Source of the DNA: Thermodesulfobacteriota bacterium | Lineage (GTDB): Bacteria > Desulfobacterota > RBG-13-43-22 | DNA: 5,908 bases | Assembly (NCBI GenBank): GCA_025454185.1 | Contig: JALOOY010000448.1 | Span: 1 to 5,908 of the forward strand | Reading direction: 5' to 3' | Shown: one piece after another, positions 1-5,625 of the stretch | Layout of the letters: every line of letters starts with the position of its first letter | How positions within the stretch are numbered: the stretch's first letter is position 1 | Translations under genes and position numbers: made by a program | Notes under the pieces: model-generated | Databases searched by the model: none | The model's input: only the letters and a program-made list of their open reading frames with translations | What the model was told of the DNA's origin: nothing

Positions 1-900
1 GAGGCGTTCCCGATCCCCTACGTCTCCTCCACCCTCGCGGGGTGCGTCGAGAACGCGAAGGACGCCACGCAGGGCGGGGCGAAGTACAACTTCGCCTCGA
101 TCGTCGGCCGCGGCGTCGGGACGACCGCCGACTCGCTTGCGGCGCTCAAGCACCTCGTCTACGACACCCGCGCCGTCGGCATGGACGGGCTCCTCGCCGC
201 CCTCGACGCGAACTTCGAGGGGCACGACGGGCTCCGGATGACGCTCAGGACGAAGGCGCCGAAGTACGGCGAGGACGACGACGGCGCCGACGCCATCGCC
301 CGCGACCTCGTCACGTTCTTCTGCGCCGAGGTGGCAAGGGAGCGCTCGCTCCGCGGCGGCGCGTTCCGCCCCGGGTTCTTCTCGTACGGGATGCACGTCA
401 TCGACGGCCTCTTCCTCGGCGCCACCCCCGACGGCCGCCGCGCCGGCGAGCCGGTTAGCAACAGCTTCTCCCCCTCAAACGGCGCCGAGCGCCGCGGCCC
501 CACCGCCGCCCTGAACTCCGTCGCCAAGATGCCCGCGACCATGATCTCCAACGGGTACGCCCTGAACATGAAGCTGGTCCGGACCCTGCTGCAGTTGCTT
601 CGGATCAGGGTCCTGGAAGCCGGGGACGCCGAAAACGGCATTCAAACGGCCCTGCAGGAACTGCCGGAACTGATCCTCATGGATATTCAGCTTCCGGGCA
701 TGGATGGACTGGAAGCCACCCGTATCATCAAGCAGAACAGCGCCTTGAAACACGTTCCCGTGGTAGCCCTGACCTCCTACGCCATGCAGGGGGACGAGGA
801 ACGGGCCCTGGCGGCGGGCTGCTCCGGGTACATTACCAAACCCATCGACACCAAGCGTTTTCCCGAGATCATCGGGGCTTTCTTGTCGAAGGAAAAATAA
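1..900 (+). CDS. Chimeric open frame: glycyl radical enzyme fragment fused in frame to a truncated receiver domain
   Basis: One frame is open from base 1 (5' end outside the window) to a TAA at 898-900. Codons 1-192 match the late-middle part of the pyruvate formate-lyase/glycyl radical enzyme superfamily. Visible marks are GGAKYNF (codons 26-32), ADSLAALKHLV, KAPKYGEDDD, GGAFRPGFFSYG, the hallmark ATPDGRRAGEP (around 421-453), and GPTAALNSVAK followed by SNGYALNMKL. Known members are about 800 residues long. The catalytic Cys-loop lies upstream of the window, and the C-terminal glycyl-radical loop is missing because the frame switches to a CheY-like receiver at about 565-579. The enzyme half cannot carry its radical and is not functional as read. 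Substrate class (formate lyase, diol dehydratase, decarboxylase and so on) cannot be decided from this piece. An internal ATG at 181 lies within conserved enzyme sequence and is not the true start. Certain: both halves. Uncertain: whether the join exists in the genome. Confidence 0.8.
   Translation, partial: EAFPIPYVSSTLAGCVENAKDATQGGAKYNFASIVGRGVGTTADSLAALKHLVYDTRAVGMDGLLAALDANFEGHDGLRMTLRTKAPKYGEDDDGADAIARDLVTFFCAEVARERSLRGGAFRPGFFSYGMHVIDGLFLGATPDGRRAGEPVSNSFSPSNGAERRGPTAALNSVAKMPATMISNGYALNMKLVRTLLQLLRIRVLEAGDAENGIQTALQELPELILMDIQLPGMDGLEATRIIKQNSALKHVPVVALTSYAMQGDEERALAAGCSGYITKPIDTKRFPEIIGAFLSKEK
565..579 (+). other. Microhomology junction between glycyl radical enzyme and receiver sequences
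   Basis: The five codons AAC ATG AAG CTG GTC read N-M-K-L-V. The first four fit the glycyl radical enzyme motif SNG-x-x-LN-hydrophobic-K-hydrophobic. The same residues fit the start of helix 1 of many receivers, which follows an Asp-Asp/Glu-Asp pair as in D-N-x-x-N-M-K-L-V. Left of the word, third codon positions are nearly all G or C and leucine is mostly CTC. Right of it, GAA, GAT, ATT, CTT and TTG codons appear and leucine is mostly CTG/TTG. Homology and codon use change at the same spot, which marks the breakpoint to within about 15 bases. Confidence 0.75.
565..900 (+). pseudogene. Single-domain response regulator (CheY/Spo0F-like receiver), N-terminus missing
   Basis: From the junction the translation is a receiver domain from helix 1 to the end. 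The phosphoacceptor Asp is codon 682-684 in LILMDIQLPGMDG, the conserved Thr is 772-774 in VVALTSYAMQ, and the conserved Lys is 838-840 in YITKPID. The C-terminus is normal, closing with helix 5 and a short tail, and no output domain follows. It is therefore a single-domain regulator that would pass phosphate in a relay or act by protein contact. Strand 1 and the acidic pair that binds Mg2+ (about 15 residues) have been replaced by the enzyme fragment, so as read it should not be phosphorylated normally. The stop is 17 nt from the next gene, so it looks like an early or first gene of the operon. The native 5' end and promoter are not in the window. Confidence 0.75.
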
Positions 901-903
901 TTC

Positions 904-912
904 AGGAAAGGA
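904..912 (+). promoter_or_regulatory. Ribosome binding site for the diguanylate cyclase gene
   Basis: AGGAAAGGA lies in the 17-nt gap after the receiver stop, with its AAAGGA part ending 5 nt before the ATG at 918. It supports that start. No promoter-like sequence fits in the gap, which argues for co-transcription with the receiver gene. Confidence 0.6.
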
Positions 913-917
913 AAGTC

Positions 918-2303
918 ATGTCATCCGCCCCCAAAATACTGATCGTCGATGACGAGCCGACCAACGTCAAACTGGTCACCGCCCAACTTTCCCCGGCCGG
1001 GTATGAGACCCAGGGGGTGTACAGCGGCGAGGAGGCCCTGGAATTGATACCCCGTTGGACGCCGGATCTGGTCCTGCTGGACATCATGATGCCGGGCATC
1101 GACGGCTATGAAGTGGTGCGGCGTCTGAAAAAGGACGACCGCTACCGGGATATCCCGGTCATCCTGATCACGGCCCTGGACGGCCTGTCGGACAAGGTCA
1201 CCGGGTTGGAGGCCGGCGCCGACGAGTTTTTGAACAAACCGGTCAACGCCGCCGAACTCATGGCCCGGGTCAAGTCTTTGATCCGGCTGAAGCAGACCCA
1301 GGATCAGTTGAAGCAGCAGAAGGCCCTGCCCGAGGTGGAGGGTTTTTGGGACCGCCCCGGCGGGGGAACGGAATCACCCTTGGGGCTGCCGACCGTGCTC
1401 CTGGTGGAGGACGACGAAAAAGACGCCCGGCTGATCCAGGGCTATCTGCTGGGGGAACCGTACGTGGTCAAACGGATCACCGGGGGGGAAGAAGCCATTT
1501 CACGGGCCCGGCAGGAGAAGATCGATGTGGTGCTGCTGGATATCCTCCTGCCCGACCTGGACGGCCTGAAGGTCTGTCAGCAATTGAAGGCCCGGGAGGA
1601 AACCCGCAATATCCAGGTCCTGCTCATGACGGCCCTGCAGGAACTGGAGGTCAAGGTCAAGGGCATCGACCTGGGGGCCGACGATTATCTGGTCAAGCCC
1701 GTCAATATTCATGAATTGCGGGTCCGCCTGAAATCGCTGATTCGCAAGAAGGCCTACCTGGACAACCTGCAGGCCAATTACAGCCGGGCCCTGCAGTCGG
1801 CCATCACCGATCGCTTGACCGGTCTGTACAACCAGGCCTTTTTCCATTATTCCCTGGAGAAGGAAGTGCGGCGGTCGGCTCGGGAGCAAATGGCCCTGGC
1901 GGTGATCATGATCGACGTGGACCATTTCAAGGAATACAACGATACGCGGGGCCACCTGGCCGGTGACGAACTGCTCAAGCACCTGGGCGCTTTGATCCGG
2001 GAGAACATCCGGGACATCGATCTGGCCGCCCGCTACGGCGGCGACGAATTTGCGGTGATCCTCTCCCACACCGACCCCGACAAGACGGACCTGGTGGCCG
2101 AACGGATCCGCCAGGCCCTGGCCCGGCCGTCCTCCCCTGTCGCAACCAACGGCATTACGCTCAGCCTGGGCGTCGCCGTCTTTCCCCGGGATGCCGCCGA
2201 TCCCCAACAGTTGCTCCACTGTGCCGATCAGGCCTTGTACCAGGCCAAACGGGAGGGGAAGAACCGGATCGGCACCTACGGTCAATCCCCCCCGGAGGAG
2301 TAG
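918..2303 (+). CDS. PleD-like diguanylate cyclase response regulator (REC-REC-GGDEF)
   Basis: A 461-residue soluble protein predicted to make cyclic di-GMP from two GTP when phosphorylated. Receiver 1 (about residues 6-123) has the acidic pair D11-D12, phosphoacceptor D55 in LLDIMMPG, T85 and K107. A charged, Gln-rich linker (about 124-157) leads to receiver 2 (about 158-276), with E164-D165-D166, D208, T238 and K260, so both receivers keep a full active-site set. The GGDEF domain (about 292-455) opens with TDRLTGLYN (297-305) and has the catalytic GGDEF at 374-378. The product-inhibition I-site R365-x-x-D368 is intact, so feedback inhibition is expected. There are no membrane segments. In Caulobacter PleD the second receiver is degenerate, whereas here both look phosphorylatable. 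The ATG is preceded by a good ribosome binding site. The neighbouring receiver-less kinases are plausible phosphodonors (inference from context). Confidence 0.95.
   Translation: MSSAPKILIVDDEPTNVKLVTAQLSPAGYETQGVYSGEEALELIPRWTPDLVLLDIMMPGIDGYEVVRRLKKDDRYRDIPVILITALDGLSDKVTGLEAGADEFLNKPVNAAELMARVKSLIRLKQTQDQLKQQKALPEVEGFWDRPGGGTESPLGLPTVLLVEDDEKDARLIQGYLLGEPYVVKRITGGEEAISRARQEKIDVVLLDILLPDLDGLKVCQQLKAREETRNIQVLLMTALQELEVKVKGIDLGADDYLVKPVNIHELRVRLKSLIRKKAYLDNLQANYSRALQSAITDRLTGLYNQAFFHYSLEKEVRRSAREQMALAVIMIDVDHFKEYNDTRGHLAGDELLKHLGALIRENIRDIDLAARYGGDEFAVILSHTDPDKTDLVAERIRQALARPSSPVATNGITLSLGVAVFPRDAADPQQLLHCADQALYQAKREGKNRIGTYGQSPPEE
2294..2300 (+). promoter_or_regulatory. Strong ribosome binding site inside the end of the cyclase gene
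   Basis: GGAGGAG lies in the last codons of the cyclase gene, just before its TAG, and 5 nt before an ATG at 2306. The near-perfect Shine-Dalgarno match and spacing are the main reason to consider the short ORF at 2306 translated. It also codes for Glu-Glu, so the match could be coincidental. The same CCGGAGGAG string recurs at 2336-2344. Confidence 0.45.
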
Positions 2304-2305
2304 GA

Positions 2306-2413
2306 ATGATTTTGGCATTGAGGGCGGCCCGCCTTCCGGAGGAGCGGCTACAACAGCAGCAACAGCAACTTGAGGGTCCAGGACCAAGAAAAAAGGGGAT
2401 TTTCAGGAGATGA
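2306..2413 (+). CDS. Possible small protein (35 aa) with a six-glutamine run
   Basis: The short ORF starts with ATG two bases after the cyclase stop and ends with TGA at 2411-2413. That stop overlaps the ATG (2410) of the next gene in an ATGA arrangement. Its ribosome binding site (GGAGGAG) is well placed. The product is basic: an N-terminal segment MILALRAARLPEER, then a leucine followed by six glutamines (2351-2368), then LEGPGPRKKGIFRR. I recognise no family. Support comes from position and signals, not homology. Alternatives are a coupling ORF whose translation delivers ribosomes to the DHp gene, whose own site is poor, or a decayed coiled-coil N-terminus of that kinase. Both flanking genes are in other frames. 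Confidence 0.4.
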   Translation: MILALRAARLPEERLQQQQQQLEGPGPRKKGIFRR

Positions 2414-2628
2414 ACGAGTCCTTGCAGCAAATCAGCCCGGATCAGAGCGGATTATTTTCGGCCATGAGCCATGAAATGCGCACTCCGCTGACGGGCATGA
2501 TGGGTTTCACCGATTTGCTTCTGGCCGGCCATTACGGCGAATTGAACGAACGGCAACGGGAGGCGCTCAGCCATGTTCAGGAATGTTCCCGGCAACTGTT
2601 GTCGCTATTGAACGATATCCGAGGATGA
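2410..2628 (+). CDS. Stand-alone histidine kinase DHp (HisKA) domain, truncated kinase
   Basis: This 72-residue ORF is essentially one HisKA dimerisation/phosphoacceptor domain. The H-box is MSHEMRTPL with the phosphorylatable His at residue 21, followed by GFTDLLL, GELNERQ and a second helix ending QLLSLLNDIRG. It stops exactly where relatives continue NDxLDLxKxEAG into the ATP-binding domain. No HATPase domain follows in any frame, so it cannot autophosphorylate alone. Over 52 residues it is about 56% identical (hand count) to the DHp of the kinase at 3030. It could be a remnant of a deleted kinase, or act as a phosphotransfer or dimerisation partner for neighbouring kinases. AGGAG (2405-2409) directly abuts the ATG with no spacer. 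Initiation may therefore depend on coupling with the upstream short ORF, which overlaps by 4 nt. Confidence 0.75.
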   Translation: MNESLQQISPDQSGLFSAMSHEMRTPLTGMMGFTDLLLAGHYGELNERQREALSHVQECSRQLLSLLNDIRG

Positions 2629-2638
2629 GAGAGACCCG

Positions 2639-3310
2639 ATGAATAGACTGGGAACGTCGCCGGGGAGGCAATGCCCGGTATCCGGGCTGCCGATCCTTGG
2701 CCGGCCGGAATGGACCGATGTGCTTTTCGGGGAGAGCTACCGGGTGACCTTTGCGCTCTTGGGAGAAAATATCCTTCTGGTTGAAACGGCCGGCCGGGTA
2801 ACGTTGGCCGATTTGGAAGAGGGTCTGCGACTGAATGCCCGAATCCAGGAGGAATTTTTTCCGGCGGGGCAGCCCTATGTGCGTATCGAAGATTGGTCCA
2901 AGTTGAAGAGCACGAGCCGAGAGGCCCGCGATTTGTATATTCAGACCATGAAGAACGAACCGGGCCTACGGGGATTGATTTTTTACGGGCTGCCCCGGCC
3001 GGGTCAAGTTTTTTCCCTTTATTCTAAAAGTGACCGAGGGCTACGAGGAGGCCGTGGCGGCGGCTCGGCAAATCGCGGAGGGCCTGGGCGGGACGGCCCC
3101 GGTCCCCCCGGCCGGGGCCGGTTCCCAGCCCGAGGGCGGCCCCCCCGGCTCGGAAAAAAGGGGTGCAACGGCCCCGAGCGTTGGCAACGCCAAGGAAACG
3201 GCGCGGTATGTTCTGGATCTGCTCCAGTTTCTGGACCGCTGGGAGTGGTCTACGGAGGGGCGCCCGGATCCGGGCTACGACCCGGCCCATCCCTTCGCCC
3301 CGGTTTTTGA
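2639..3310 (+). CDS. N-terminal input domain of a frameshifted histidine kinase
   Basis: The ORF starts at an ATG 10 nt after the DHp gene stop, with only a weak upstream GAGG/GAGAG. Residues 1 to about 120 look like a genuine small alpha/beta domain: alternating strands such as YRVTFALLGENILLVETAG, a helix LADLEEGLRLNARIQEEF, then YVRIEDWSKLKS and GLRGLIFYGLP. The pattern resembles the small alpha/beta (STAS/SpoIIAA-like) input domains seen ahead of some deltaproteobacterial kinases. That is recall-based and tentative. After about base 3000-3029 this frame turns into Gly/Arg/Pro-rich sequence typical of out-of-frame GC-rich DNA. A credible continuation, VTEGYEEAVAAARQIAEG, appears one frame later from 3030. 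The real product is most likely a single protein spanning 2639-4124, and the translation from about 3030 to 3310 in this frame is probably spurious. The T6 run at 3009-3014 and the C4 run at 2993-2996 are candidate indel sites. Confidence 0.6.
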   Translation: MNRLGTSPGRQCPVSGLPILGRPEWTDVLFGESYRVTFALLGENILLVETAGRVTLADLEEGLRLNARIQEEFFPAGQPYVRIEDWSKLKSTSREARDLYIQTMKNEPGLRGLIFYGLPRPGQVFSLYSKSDRGLRGGRGGGSANRGGPGRDGPGPPGRGRFPARGRPPRLGKKGCNGPERWQRQGNGAVCSGSAPVSGPLGVVYGGAPGSGLRPGPSLRPGF

Positions 3311-4124
3311 AGCCATCAACCTCCTTTACTGGGAATTCGATGATCTTTGGCAAGAACAGCAGCGGGCTCGGGCTGAGCTCCAGCGGTCCAAGGAGGAAGC
3401 CGAAAGGGCCAACCGGGCCAAGAGCGAATTTCTGGCCAACATGAGCCACGAGCTGCGAACGCCCCTGAACCACATCATCGGTTTTACCGAACTGGTGGTG
3501 GACGGAAATTTCGGGGAGCTGAATGCCGAACAGCAGGAATACCTACACGATGTGCTGCACAGCAGCCGACATCTGTTGTCGCTGATCAACGATGTTCTCG
3601 ATCTGGCCAAAGTCGAGGCCGGAAAAATGGAATTGGATTGTTCCGAGGTGCCCTTGGAGCAACTCCTGAAAAACAGCCTGGCCATGGTCAAAGAAAAGGC
3701 CTTGAAGCAGCGACTGCGCCTGGATACCTGGTTCGAGAATATTCCGGAGGCCCTCTGGGCGGATGAGCGGAAATTAAAACAAATATTATATAACCTTCTG
3801 TCCAATGCCGTCAAGTTCACCGGCGAGGGGGGACTGGTATCTCTGGAAGCCAGGGGTCTAAACGGGCAGGGGATCGAAATCGCGGTACGGGACAGCGGTA
3901 TCGGTCTCTCGCAGTTGGAAAGGGAGCGGATTTTCCTGCCCTTCGAACAGGGAGACAACTCGCCGGGCCGCAAAATCCAGGGAACAGGGCTGGGACTCAG
4001 CCTGACGAAAAAGCTGGTGGAAATGCACGGCGGACATATCGGCGTGGAAAGCGGGGGCCGGGGGCAGGGGGCGGTTTTTTCGGTTTTCATCCCCTGCAGT
4101 GCAACCCGAGGGCAGGCGGGATGA
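3030..4124 (+). CDS. Cytoplasmic sensor histidine kinase core (HisKA-HATPase_c), C-terminal part of a frameshifted gene
   Basis: A complete kinase core without its own credible start. The frame can only begin at GTG 3030, which lacks a ribosome binding site, and the next ATG in frame lies inside the H-box region. Numbering from 3030: helix EGYEEAVAAARQIAEG; a Pro/Ala/Gly linker (about 19-50) encoded by C-rich DNA; a helical segment; a coiled coil (about 103-132); then HisKA with H140 in NMSHELRTPL. HATPase_c follows: N-box N255-LLS-N259, G1 D288-S-G290, F-box FLPFEQ (302-307) and G2 GTGLGLS (318-324). All catalytic motifs are intact. There are no membrane segments, so with the upstream input domain it should be a cytoplasmic kinase. 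It has no receiver of its own, so its partner is probably one of the upstream receivers. The stop overlaps the next start (ATGA, 4121-4124). Confidence 0.85.
   Translation: MTEGYEEAVAAARQIAEGLGGTAPVPPAGAGSQPEGGPPGSEKRGATAPSVGNAKETARYVLDLLQFLDRWEWSTEGRPDPGYDPAHPFAPVFEAINLLYWEFDDLWQEQQRARAELQRSKEEAERANRAKSEFLANMSHELRTPLNHIIGFTELVVDGNFGELNAEQQEYLHDVLHSSRHLLSLINDVLDLAKVEAGKMELDCSEVPLEQLLKNSLAMVKEKALKQRLRLDTWFENIPEALWADERKLKQILYNLLSNAVKFTGEGGLVSLEARGLNGQGIEIAVRDSGIGLSQLERERIFLPFEQGDNSPGRKIQGTGLGLSLTKKLVEMHGGHIGVESGGRGQGAVFSVFIPCSATRGQAG
3423..4094 (+). repeat. Kinase-core duplication, copy 1 (pairs with 4892-5563)
   Basis: The 224-residue stretch from SEFLANMSHELRTPL to the final FIP aligns without a gap to residues 258-481 of the next kinase. 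By hand count it has 61 differences, about 73% identity. Identical blocks include RHLLSLIND, MVKEKALK, RKLKQILYNLLSNAVKFT and QGTGLGLSLTKKLVEMHGG. DNA is also similar, for example AAACAAATATT then TGTCCAATGC in both. The flanking input regions are unrelated, so only the catalytic core was duplicated or converted. Confidence 0.8.
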
Positions 4125-5590
4125 AGGACCGGAACGAAACCGCGCTTGGCAGCAGGCCGGAAACAGATACGCGGGACTTCTCTCCGGAAAGTCGGGGCGG
4201 TTTCCAGAAAAGGCTCCGCCAGGGTGCCTGGGTGCGGTCGGGGGCCAGCGTATTCATGTGGTTCTTTTCCCTGATCGCCTACGGCCTGAAAACCATCGAC
4301 TGGTTCGCCTTTGCCGGGATCAGCCTGGCCGTGATTTATCTGATCCTGATCAACCCCCCGACCCTCTGGGTGATCCGCTGGGTCCGGCAGAAGCGGACGG
4401 CCGGCCTGCTGACCCTGGCCAATCACTTCCTGGAGATATTCGGCTATACGGCCATCATCTATTTTGCCGGCGGTATGGGCCGCGGGTATCTGACCCTGCT
4501 CTATCCGGCCCTGATTACTTATGTGGGGGTCATGTCGCCCCGCCATTGGCCCTTCATCGTTACCGGCTGCTGTACCCTGGGGTTGTCCGGAATGGTGTGG
4601 CTGCAATATTTGGGGCTGATCCCCGATACCAGCCTGCCGCTGCGCCTCCCCGTATCGTATTCCCAGCAGTTTTTGGACGTGACCATCATGACCGCCGGGT
4701 TCCTGGTGGTGGCCTTCATCGCCTCCTATACCTCCGGCCTGCTCCGGCACGGCCGGCAGCAACTGAAGGACCAGAACCGGGCCTTGCGGGAGGCCCGGGA
4801 CAAGCTGGAAGCGGCCCGGAACAGCCTGATCGAGAAAAACCAGGCCCTGGAAGCGGCCATGGAAAAGGCCCAGGCTTCGGATCGGATGAAATCCGAGTTC
4901 CTGGCCAACATGAGCCATGAACTGCGAACGCCGTTGAACCATATCATTGGCTTTTCAGAACTGCTGGCCGATAAGCAGATGGGGGACCTGAACAGCGCCC
5001 AGGAGGATTTTCTGAACGACGTGCTGCAAAGCGGACGCCATCTCCTGTCCCTGATCAACGATATTCTGGATCTTTCCAAGATCGAGGCCGGGAAGGTGTC
5101 CCTGGAAGGATCGGAGCTGCCCCTGCAATCCCTGCTGGAGGGCAGCCTGGTCATGGTCAAGGAAAAGGCCCTGAAGCACAACCTGCGCCTCGGCACCCGC
5201 TACGATGAGCTCCCGGAAACCCTCTGGGCCGACGGGCGGAAGCTGAAACAAATATTGTACAATCTTTTGTCCAATGCGGTGAAATTTACTCCGGAAGGGG
5301 GCCGGGTATCTCTGGAGGCCCGGGGGCTGAACGGCCGGGGAGTGGAAATCACGGTGCGGGACAGCGGCATCGGCCTGCAGGAGGCTGAACTGGAGCGGAT
5401 CTTTCAGCCTTTCGAACAGGGCGACAACTCGGCCAGCCGCCAGTATCAGGGAACCGGCCTGGGCCTCAGCCTGACCAAAAAACTGGTGGAAATGCACGGC
5501 GGCCGCATCAGGGCGGAAAGTCCGGGAACAGGCCAGGGCGCGGCTTTTTCCTTTATTTTGCCGGGGCGGTCAGAGGGAGAACTCCCTTGA
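4121..5590 (+). CDS. Membrane-bound sensor histidine kinase (six predicted TM helices, HisKA-HATPase_c)
   Basis: A 489-residue inner-membrane kinase. After a polar, charged N-terminus (1-40) come about six hydrophobic segments: roughly 41-57, 61-78, 105-118, 122-139, 144-165 and 185-205. The loops between them are short, so the signal is probably sensed within the membrane or by the TM bundle; no periplasmic domain is present. I do not recognise a named sensor family. A long coiled coil (about 210-255) joins the bundle to HisKA with H266 in NMSHELRTPL. HATPase_c follows with N381/N385 (N-box), D414-S-G416 (G1), FQPFEQGDN (F-box) and GTGLGLS at 444-450 (G2). All motifs needed for ATP binding and autophosphorylation are present. 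The ATG overlaps the previous stop by 4 nt with no strong ribosome binding site, so translation is probably coupled. It lacks a receiver, so it likely shares the operon's receivers with its paralogue at 3030 (inference). Confidence 0.93.
   Translation: MKDRNETALGSRPETDTRDFSPESRGGFQKRLRQGAWVRSGASVFMWFFSLIAYGLKTIDWFAFAGISLAVIYLILINPPTLWVIRWVRQKRTAGLLTLANHFLEIFGYTAIIYFAGGMGRGYLTLLYPALITYVGVMSPRHWPFIVTGCCTLGLSGMVWLQYLGLIPDTSLPLRLPVSYSQQFLDVTIMTAGFLVVAFIASYTSGLLRHGRQQLKDQNRALREARDKLEAARNSLIEKNQALEAAMEKAQASDRMKSEFLANMSHELRTPLNHIIGFSELLADKQMGDLNSAQEDFLNDVLQSGRHLLSLINDILDLSKIEAGKVSLEGSELPLQSLLEGSLVMVKEKALKHNLRLGTRYDELPETLWADGRKLKQILYNLLSNAVKFTPEGGRVSLEARGLNGRGVEITVRDSGIGLQEAELERIFQPFEQGDNSASRQYQGTGLGLSLTKKLVEMHGGRIRAESPGTGQGAAFSFILPGRSEGELP
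4892..5563 (+). repeat. Kinase-core duplication, copy 2 (pairs with 3423-4094)
   Basis: This is the second copy of the duplicated kinase core, with the same length (672 nt) and a gapless alignment to the first. Differences cluster in the helix 1-helix 2 turn of the DHp domain and just after it, regions that set partner specificity in histidine kinases (family knowledge). ATP-binding motifs are nearly identical. Confidence 0.8.
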
Positions 5591-5613
5591 GGTGCGCCCC
5601 CGATTTTTAGCGC

Positions 5614-5619
5614 AAGGAG
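5614..5619 (+). promoter_or_regulatory. Ribosome binding site for the TonB-dependent receptor gene
   Basis: AAGGAG sits 6 nt before the ATG at 5626 in a 35-nt gap. The gap shows no hairpin followed by a T-run and no evident promoter, so read-through from the kinase operon is likely. Confidence 0.65.
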
Positions 5620-5625
5620 AAGACG

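Noticed and set aside
42..458. 138-residue Arg-rich frame and an antisense frame at 159-641
   Set aside because: Both overlap the clearly homologous glycyl radical enzyme frame. The Arg-rich composition is typical of a shifted frame in very GC-rich DNA.
2191..2373. 60-residue plus-strand frame overlapping the end of the cyclase gene
   Set aside because: It is mostly inside the GGDEF coding region in another frame, with no ribosome binding site or recognisable domain.
1500..2387. 295-residue open frame on the minus strand
   Set aside because: It is antisense to the intact second receiver and GGDEF domain, has a Val/Gln/Gly-rich shadow composition, and lacks a ribosome binding site.
3104..3146. 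C6 and C7 runs in the kinase linker as frameshift sites
   Set aside because: Good coding sense (VTEGYEEAVAAARQIAEG) already appears in the downstream frame before these runs, so the shift must lie upstream of 3030.
4099..4920. 273-residue plus-strand frame within the membrane kinase
   Set aside because: It is Pro/Gly/Arg-rich out-of-frame sequence over the TM segments and coiled coil of the real gene.
3326..4942. 538-residue open frame on the minus strand
   Set aside because: It lies antisense to two kinase genes with full catalytic motifs. Its translation is low-complexity and matches no fold I know. Long antisense frames are expected opposite GC-biased codons.
5591..5625. Possible terminator between the membrane kinase and the receptor gene
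   Set aside because: There are short GCGC elements and a T5 run, but no stable stem directly followed by a T-tract. Read-through seems more likely.
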